Positions 56,198 through 64,000 of a DNA stretch of 64,000 nt are shown here, piece after piece. Both the position numbers and the translations under genes were made by a program. Source of the DNA: Eremomyces bilateralis CBS 781.70 (lineage: Eukaryota; Ascomycota; Dothideomycetes; Eremomycetales; Eremomycetaceae); assembly GCF_010015585.1 (NCBI RefSeq), contig NW_022985071.1:1-64000 (forward strand), given 5' to 3'. Position 1 is the first letter of the stretch; every line of letters starts with the position of its first letter. The notes beneath the pieces are model-generated. The model did no database searches. It was not told where the DNA came from and was given only the letters and a program-made list of their open reading frames with translations.

Positions 56198-57402
56198 GGT
56201 TAGTATAGGATGAGACTCAAATCAACGGGACGGGTGTGAGAAAGCTTTAGTCTCGGATTGGAAATTGAAAATCATAGATAGAGAAACCTGCGGTCCCAGC
56301 TTTTTAAATATTACCACTACGGAGTATTTGAGTCCGGTAAGATCAGGCGTCCAGAATTGTGCTTGTCATTTGGCCAGATATCGACGCTCGAAGCAGGCTA
56401 CCTATTCCGGGGTATGACGTTAAATCAGGCATTGAGAGCGCCCATCTTGGCTTACAAATACGTTGATTATGTTTCAGTGAATCTAATGGATCAATTGCTT
56501 GAAGCGTGAGAATTACAGTGCGGCTACGGAGTACGTGAGACGCGATGGTATGTGGTAAGGATCAGGAGACGAAAGGAGGGTACATGTCAATGGACAATAG
56601 GGCCCAAATAATGAAGAGGAAATTCCAACGTATTCGATTAGGGTTGTCTCTGAGTGTTGTTGGGGACAAAACTTAACTTAGGTTTCTGGAATTATATCCT
56701 GGTCTGGCCGGGGTTAACACTGTTTTGTCTCTGCAGATTTCTGTCCTGATATCGTCAGCATGAACTTCCAGTAAGCACTGCCCGGTAGGTTCCATCACAA
56801 GCAGACAAACTAAAAGAATTAGAGAAATACTTCATTTAATTACATCCCACATTAGCCTCTATTCATGTCTATTATGTGGGTACATCTTACGTAAGTTTAG
56901 AGTTAATAACATAGGAGTCCTGGAGGAACTTACCGCCTATCCCGGTGGCCCTCCCACCCATCCTGGTGGCCATACTGCCCATTCCTTTTCACCTACCGCC
57001 CAGCTTGGTGTCTCGACTGCCTATCGGACTGCCCCTAACCAAGTCAATACCCCTCTTCCCCTATGCATTTCTTCCTCCACCCAACACGAATCCGATGACG
57101 TGCAAGGGAACGCGGGTTACTAGTGATATGTGGACCGTTGGCATCAACTCTCAAGGCAACAAGAATAATGTGATGATCCCTTTATTGTTAATACACGTAA
57201 CCACCGTTATGACTCAAGCCTTTATTTCTACACCTTGAACAATCACCTTTCGACACTTGATAATTCTCTAGTCTCTATTTGAGTAAAGGTCAAGCCAAGC
57301 GGAACCCTACCGCTAGCAATACCGAGCATCGTTCATTCCTATTCTCATCTTTCAAGAGCTACAAAAACATCCATCCAAAAATCACGAATCCGATACGACG
57401 CT
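56198..57402. other. intergenic, no gene seen
   Basis: Plus-strand frame 56945-57238 is Pro/Leu-rich without family resemblance. The final 150 bp are the promoter of the ubiquitin hydrolase gene; no TATA box is obvious. Confidence 0.4.
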
Positions 57403-58299
57403 ATGGCTTCAACATCAGCAGCTGAGCTTGACCCTCATGGCGTGGGTGAGCCGACCGCTGCCGCGAAAGAACGGAAACGATTCGTCCCTCTCGGTAGGTC
57501 ACATCTGATGATACGCAAGATCCAGCTGACGACCCCGAAGAGAACAACCCCGAGGTCATGAACCAGCTCATTTACCAACTAGGTGTTTCCAACGCGGTTG
57601 CCTTCCACGATGTCTACAGCATCGATGACCCCGAGCTCCTCGCCTTCGTACCGCGGCCGGCACATGCTCTCATGCTCATATTTCCGACCAGCGACACATA
57701 CGAGAAGTTCAGGGTCGAGGAAGACAGCAAGCGAGATGAATACAAAGGATCCGGCCCCGACGAACCTGTCATCTGGTACAAGCAGACCATCGGCAACGCT
57801 TGCGGTTTGATAGCTCTCCTCCACGGCGTTTCAAATGGCAAAGTGCGAGATCTCATTGGTATGATCCACTCGTTGATACTACCCATGGTACCTACCCGCT
57901 TACTCTCGTGCCTTAGAACCCGGTTCCAAGCTCTCCCAACTCCTCACCGATGCCATCCCCCTAAAACCCAACGAGCGAGCCGACCTCCTCTACGAATCCC
58001 AAGCGCTCGAAAGCGCACACGCCGCCGCGGCTTCCGTGGGGGACTCCGAAGCTCCAGAAGCCGACCTGAAAGTCGATCTCCACTTCGTATGCTTCGTGAA
58101 GTCCGAGGACAATCATCTGTGGGAGCTCGATGGTCGGAGGACCGGGCCCTTGGATCGCGGAACCATCGGCCAAAAGGACGATGTGCTCAGCCAGTCGGCC
58201 TTGGATCTGGGCGTCCGGAGCTTCCTTAAGAGAGAAGCGGAGGCGGGGGGCGGGGATTTGCGATTCAGTTTGATCGCGTTAGGTCCCAGTTTTGATTAG
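57403..58299 (+). CDS. ubiquitin carboxyl-terminal hydrolase, UCH family (Yuh1/UCH-L3 type)
   Basis: Three exons, 57403-57493, 57541-57858 and 57917-58299, give 263 residues. The start is MASTSAAELDPHGVG; the UCH domain begins RKRFVPLENNPEVMNQLIYQLG. The catalytic set is complete: Gln and Cys in WYKQTIGNACGLIALLHG, His in VDLHFVCFVK and Asp in LWELDGRRTGPLD. It removes small C-terminal adducts from ubiquitin and processes precursors, in cytosol and nucleus. The length and single domain fit Yuh1/UCH-L3 rather than the longer UCH37 or BAP1. In intron 1 an earlier AAG acceptor would also stay in frame but would leave a 26-bp intron; the 47-bp choice has an AGCTGAC branch site. Confidence 0.94.
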
Positions 58300-61200
58300 G
58301 GAGCGGTGCTTAGCCTTATGGGTATGCTGCTGACCTGATGCTAACGCACTTGTTGGTCAATTATACCGATCTAGCAGCATATCAACTGGAGATAAGTTGA
58401 TGATGTTCAGAGGTTGATGAAGCTTCAACTTACAGCCAAATGGGTCGGGACATTCGGAATTCCGTTTGTCTGTCGGATGACAAATCAGATACGTAAGGGA
58501 CGGATATCCGATGCTATCCTTGGTGCTGAGATGCACCAAAATACCTACCGTGACCTACTCCTTTGTTAGACACTCGACATGTAGCACTTGAAGTCATCGA
58601 GGTAGGTCCAGTCTGGGAAGCATAGACTCTGTTCACGGGTCGCGATTCCACATCAAAGCCAACGGTTACAATATTATGATATAATATCACGTCATCTAAG
58701 GCTCTATTGTGACATCAAATGAATCTAAACCACATTTTCTGGGACGCCCTTTATTCCTAGGTTTCACTCCTCTTTGAATGTAGATGTTCATTGTGAACTC
58801 TCCTGTTCTTGTCGTCTGCTGCGTGACATATCTCTCAGCCGCTATTCTTACTTCGTTAGTCCCCAAATGAAGTGAACCGTGCCGACAATCCTTGAGCAAT
58901 TTGTCAATCCCTTGCTTGTGTCCGATGATGCGAGACGGAGATCCTATCCACCCTCCCTCTTCCCCTGACTCTGAGTACCTTCGTGTCCGCGAAACAGCCC
59001 CTTCGGCGATCAGTAGCCGCAGTGCCGCAACTCACTCCTGCGCACAGTCGGAACGGCAGAAGTCCCTAGGAGAAGCGGAATGGTCTTCCCTGTCTGAAGC
59101 GCGATCCTTACCTTGTGACTTCGTTCGCCGCTCTGGGCCATCCCTGCCAGCCACGCGACGTATCTAACGGCTCCTCGACAACCTGGAGTGGAATGATCGA
59201 GAAATTGCTGAGGCGGGCGTAACGTAACAGAGGCTGCAGGTACAGGGGGGATCGAATGGAGTAGGTGGCGGAAAGGTCACTGACTGAGTCAGATTGGAGG
59301 CGGGAGTGCTGGAGGACACGTCAGTCCGGATAAGATTAAAATAGCGCTTCGAATACTCGATGAGTGCAGCGGGGATATGGTAATAATAGTTAGGCGACTT
59401 CTGGGTTGCTGTGTAACCGCATGGAACCGCAAAGAGATTGGCACGAGAAACCTGTCAAGGCGAAGGTTCCCCAAATAGTTGAGCGACTTCTGAGATGCGG
59501 TATAACCACAAGGGGATTCGCGCGCGCAACCTGTCAAAGTCAACGTTTTCCGCGGTTGCCCCAATGGCTGCCGCATTGTGTATCAGTTCTGTACCACGTG
59601 GATCCTTTGTGCGACCACAAGCCATGCTCGAGCTAGAGAGTTGCCGTGTACGGGTTTTCGGCAACACATTTTCATATTTAGGACATATTAAACACCGTAT
59701 ATTGTACGGATACGATGCCACAGCCGCGAGGTCTCATATCAGGACTGCCACTCAGAGCATGCTCGGCGCCTTTGGTTGCAGATAGGAGACAGGCTCGACA
59801 TTAACTTCGACGGGAGGAGTAGAATGAGCTGTACCATAGCCTTGCAGAACCGGCAGCAATCGTTTCCTATCAGAGAGACTCAGCTGACGAATTATCAGGC
59901 TCCCGACTGAGTCCAGTGTGGTCGGCGAGGGCAGGTCACATCAATGCAAATGCCCACCGATTGAGGCGAGGAATGTGCGATGACCAGATACCGCGTTGTG
60001 ATGGTATTATCCGAAGAGTCGACCATACCCGCTTCAGACTGTGAGGACTAGAAGTCCACGGGACAACATCCCTTGAGTCCATAGGTTTGAGATATCGTCT
60101 GATGAGGGCCGGTAGCCGTGTCCCATTGCTGTCTCTGGTAACAAGATTTAGGCTGTCTTCGGTATGGACTGCATAGATGCATTGCACACAGTGCTGCAAG
60201 CTTGTTTCATCATCATAGGAGCCTTATGGCACGGCATAGTGAATATGCCCAAAGCAAAACGTAGAAGGTAGAAAGGGGTAGGTTGTGAACGCGGGAATTC
60301 AATGGAGAATTCAATGCGACCTGAGTCACACGAGGGATAGTGGGTGTGGGATGGAGTCTCGGCCGAGTCCAGAAGCCAAACTTGGATGGACGCTGGTTTG
60401 TGGGTGGTATTGCAAGACACGGTAAGGTATGCAGGTTGACTGGTAGGAGAACGAATTGTAGGTTAAGAGTGACCTAGAGACCGATGACTGCATCTCGGAA
60501 TCGAAGAATAAGGATGAAGCCTGTACAAACGGAGGATGCCGTGAATTTGGCCATCTGCATAGGATCGACGTCAGGATATTGACGAGTCCACCAGTCATTA
60601 GAGCAGTGCAAGCGCTGGTCGAACAAACGGCAATGCAGCTATGCAAGTAATAACAGCGCCTTGACCTAATTCAGTTACTGATGGCTAGAACGTTTGGGAG
60701 AAAGTCAGGAGACTCCCCTCCATCCTTGATGTCTCTGAAAGATCCCACCCTAATAGGATTTGCCGTTTAGTAGGGCGGTGCCTCCCGAGTGTGCTCAACG
60801 GTTATAGGGATGGGGGCAGTAGAGATGCGACAGACGGGAGGATAGTGCTATAGGCGATCGTTCAGTCGGCCTTCGGGAAATTTCCACCGTCGATTGGAGG
60901 AAATCATTGCAAACCGTGGCCCGTCATTTTCTAGCTGCGTGAATTCTCACTGGTCCTTTGTTCATTTGGCGTCTTTAGGTGCAGTAAACTTTTTCTTCGC
61001 GTGTGAGTCGATGGAAGGGATCAGAGAGTGATGAATCCGCCCTGGGCTGCATTAATCGACGGGTCCACTGTGGAGTCGGTCATTCGTTTCCGGATCTGTA
61101 ATCTGTAATCTGTCTGGTATTATTGGTGCCTGACGGGTGACGATAGTCGATGTGATCGGTACACCTCGGATGGAGACGATGGCAGGATCTAACATCTGCA

Positions 61201-63595
61201 TCAGTATCCTTTAATCCTTCACGGATCTGCCCGCTTCAATCGATCATGGCACTACAATCAAGCCTGCTCGGAGGACCGATGCGGGCGATGATTACCCCAG
61301 AGTGGTGCGGCGGGTGAAGACTTGCAGATGGCCATACACCATCACCGATACGATGCTGGTCCGCTGGAAAAGAGTGTGGCGCACAGACACAAGGCGCAAA
61401 ATACAGGGGAGTTATGAATAGTGGGGGAAGTCGAGCAGGCTGTGCCGAAAGAGATTTTTCCGTGTAGTACAAAGCCATGTTCAGATCTTTAGGAGCCGGT
61501 GGGTTGTGGAAGCGAGGGAGCAGCCTATGATGGCACCCAATGCGTAGTAGATCTTAGATGGCAAGTCGGGATTGTGATCAGACAGCAGGGTGGCTTGTTA
61601 CGGGTCGATGTCTGGCAGGTACGAACATTGCATCTCGACTCTCGTGAGAAAGGTATGATGTGACCGATGTGCAACCAGGTGTTCCTGCAGCTGTGGGAGA
61701 AAAGACGTTGAAGAAAATACTCTATCATACCCTTTTGAGCGACATAGCGCTTAACGGTCCAGTGGGGACGCGGAATGTAGGGCAAACCAACAGCACATCT
61801 AACATGCAAACCGTCGATTTCTCGGCTCGGATGAAGTGGTGTGTCTGCTCGATGATGCCTCCAATATCAAATTTTCCAACATGGGTTGACACACGGAATC
61901 GAACGACATGTCGCGTTTGGACTTGCATGCTATCCATACGACGACCAACCACTGGAGACTGTCCGGTTTGCCGCAGGCATCTAAAGTCAGAGGATCCTAG
62001 TCGATATACTAGGAACAGATGTGCTCAAGCAATAAATCATTTAGGAGAGGTTATACGGAGTAGACATCTTGTTATGGATTGGGGTAAGCCGCGGCTAGAC
62101 AGTGACCGGAAGAAGCGGGGCGGAGGAAGCTGATGCTACGGCAACCACAACAAGGACGACCGGTATATTGACATAAAATAATTACCAATATGACATATTT
62201 GTCATATTGAGGGCGAATAACGACTTCTAGGACCGATTCAATACTTCGAGAAGCAATCTCAATTGATAACTTGAGATGACACGGCAGAGGGTGTGAGGAC
62301 TGAGAAATAAGGAGTTTCAGGAAGTGAGGCGGCAGTCGGCGACATGGAGCGAATGGGGGTCGGAGTATCCGTATTCCCGTGGGTATTCCTTATCAAATCT
62401 TCACCACTCTTCTGCTGCTTAGCTGCTGCTGGCCAAATAAGCGCCCGCCGCGGGTTGGGCTGAACCCTTGATCCTTGCGTCGGACCCAGATTGTCGGGCC
62501 GCACCATTAGTTTCCCGAATGCCCCGGTTCGGTCAGAACGTTCAGTCAGAGTTTAGCCCGTTCAGACTCGACTGTTCACTGCCCAGGTAGTCCGTCGACA
62601 CTGGGAAGTCCGCAAGGAGAGCCTAGCTACGCAACGACAATCCGCACAGATTGCGGATTGTGACAGGAACGTAATGGCCAAGGATGGATGGCGTGCGGGC
62701 AGCTTGACCGAGCCATCGCCCATCATGGAACATCAAATTGTATTTTCCTCCCAGCTTCGTGCCGTCCAGCAGGGCTACCCCTCGCCAAAACCTTCCTCCT
62801 CTTCATGCCTGTCTGATGCCCATACGGCAATAGTATGGTCGTGTGGATCGCTGCCTCCAGATTCGGCCAAGCAAGATTAACTTCTGCCCAACCTGGGATT
62901 CCGATCCTGCCATCTGACTGCAACACCCCTCTGGTGATCTGGTGCCCCCTTTGCGCAGCACGTACCTGGTCTCGCTGCCTGGATAGAGCAGAGTCACACA
63001 ATAGTCACAAATCCCAGACCAACTTTTATATGATAGCTCGTATGTTTTCATCTACGCTTCCAGAAAGGATTACGAACGTGGAAATGAGCATTATAGTCTC
63101 CAATCGCAAAGTAACAGAAAAACTCAATTAACCCCATGCCAGCCAAAAGGAATGCATGTGAGCAAGGTCGCCCTTCATAGTTCGTGGTCTTCGCAACCCA
63201 GTCTATCAGATATGATGAATTACGCTTCCAATAGGAAATAAGGTAAACTGAAATGTTGTGTGTGTGGAGCAGAACGCCTTCCCCACCAGACCCCCCTAAC
63301 AAATAAATTACCAGCCGTTCCAATAGCTCTCGAGTAATACATGAAAGGCTGTGCAAATGCAGATGATGAAACAAATAACGGACCGGTCGGTTTCAAAGGC
63401 GCATTTTGATAGCGATAGCCGAGAAATCGTCCGTAGCGGCCTCCGACTCGGGTTCAACTTTGATGCACATCCTTTTTCATGTGTATCGGCTCGTGATTCG
63501 TTACCGACAAAAATCTAAATGTTGGTGATTGTAAATGCTTCCATTCCGGATTGGATAATGGTTAGAATTTGCATTTCGAAATTGCTGTCGTTCGC
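58300..63595. other. long gene-poor region
   Basis: About 5.3 kb with only short frames. A frame at 58892-59167 and its continuation (LEWNDREIAEAGV) are mildly protein-like but matched nothing. A degenerate tandem duplication lies near 59.4-59.57 kb. No transposase, reverse transcriptase or RNA gene was recognised; it may hold old, decayed elements or long untranslated regions. Confidence 0.4.
59394..59571. repeat. degenerate tandem duplication, period about 89 bp
   Basis: GCGACTTCTGGGTTGCTGTG at 59394 recurs as GCGACTTCTGAGATGCGGTA at 59483. Both are followed by TAACC and, later, an AACCTGTCAA block. The two units are roughly 65-70% alike. Confidence 0.6.
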
Positions 63596-64000
63596 TTAGA
63601 ACATTGGCGTTGGTGGTAGAGGGCTTGCGCTGATGCTCTGCTGCCGTTCAAGATCGTTGAGTGTCTTGCAGCCCCCGTTCTCGACATGCCTGGCATGTAG
63701 TTAGCAGTGTTGTTTAGGAGAGACTCTGATGTACATGCCTCCTCAATGTGTCTTTCCTCGCAAAACCCGTAAGGCAAGCAGAACACTTATGCTCGAGAGA
63801 TTTGATGTGGACCTGGAAATAAGTGAGCATACGCATGCATCAATAAAAATAGACAATGCTCACGTTCGTCCTGTGTCGCTCAAGATCCGCTTTCCTCTTG
63901 AATGCTCGATCGCACGCATTGCAAGGAAACGGCCGGAGCCCGACAGTGTCTTTGTTATGCCTGGTATTGCAGTGAGAAGTAAAGTTGTGCTTCCGCTTGA
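63596..64000 (-). CDS. C2H2/C2HC zinc-finger protein, 3' part, runs off the window
   Basis: Three exons are visible: beyond 64000 to 63864, then 63812-63739 and 63689-63596. The first ends HNKDTVGLRPFPCNACDRAF, KRKADLERHRTN and, across a 51-bp GTGAGC...TTCCAG intron, VHIKSLEHKCSACLTGFARK with DTLRRHVENGGCKTL. So there is one C2H2 finger (split by the intron) and one C2HC finger, the layout common in fungal transcription factors. The tail is short and Ser/Pro-rich (SISASPLPPTPMF). The second intron only keeps the frame with a GC donor (GCATGT...GCCAG, 63738-63690) and has a GCTAAC branch site; a GT donor three bases downstream would not join properly. The 5' part lies outside the window. Confidence 0.78.

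Noticed and set aside
61660-62133. 157-codon plus-strand frame with four cysteines
   Set aside because: Cysteine spacing fits no finger, composition is random-like and the start context is poor.

Overview
The window looks like nuclear DNA of a filamentous ascomycete (Pezizomycotina, probably Eurotiales-like). Genes are compact and carry short 45-100 bp GT-AG introns, often with a CTAAC/CTGAC-type branch site. The gene set is typical of such fungi: a secreted cutinase, mitochondrial RNA polymerase, Mdv1-type fission adaptor, Clr2-type silencing factor, ARF1, chorismate mutase, cyclin C, Leo1 and XAP5/FAM50. All gene models were read by eye from frames, splice sites and family motifs. No database search was run.

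Layout. 1-7370 is a large terminal-inverted-repeat DNA transposon. It carries a four-exon accessory gene of unknown family, a CACTA/Tnp2-like transposase with one in-frame stop, and dense subterminal repeat arrays at both ends. 7371-14256 is a decayed accessory zone: an NmrA-like fragment, an unknown ORF, an intact cutinase, a Tc1/mariner relic, a palindromic MITE-like element and a broken conserved fungal gene. 14257-21636 is mostly non-coding and holds one His/Gln-rich regulator-like gene at 17.1-17.8 kb.

21.6-54.2 kb is the conserved, gene-dense core. In order it holds cyclin C (-), a coiled-coil protein (-), a HEI10-like RING protein (-), XAP5/FAM50 (+), LEO1 (-), a MOB protein (+), ARF1 (+), a CorA-like transporter (-), CLR2-like (+), RPO41 (-), a multipass membrane protein (-), MDV1 (-), chorismate mutase (+) and ESF1 (-). 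54.2-64 kb is gene-poor: an aldo/keto reductase remnant, an intact ubiquitin C-terminal hydrolase (+), about 5.3 kb with no recognisable gene, and the 3' end of a C2H2 zinc-finger gene (-) running off the window.

The core genes form no pathway; they are housekeeping genes for transcription (cyclin C, Leo1), RNA processing (XAP5, ESF1), chromatin (Clr2), mitochondria (Rpo41, Mdv1), traffic (ARF1), aromatic amino acids (chorismate mutase) and meiosis (HEI10). The most unusual items are the two-gene transposon at the left edge, the palindromic 3+3 motif element at 11.76-12.30 kb and an apparent GC-AG intron in the zinc-finger gene.
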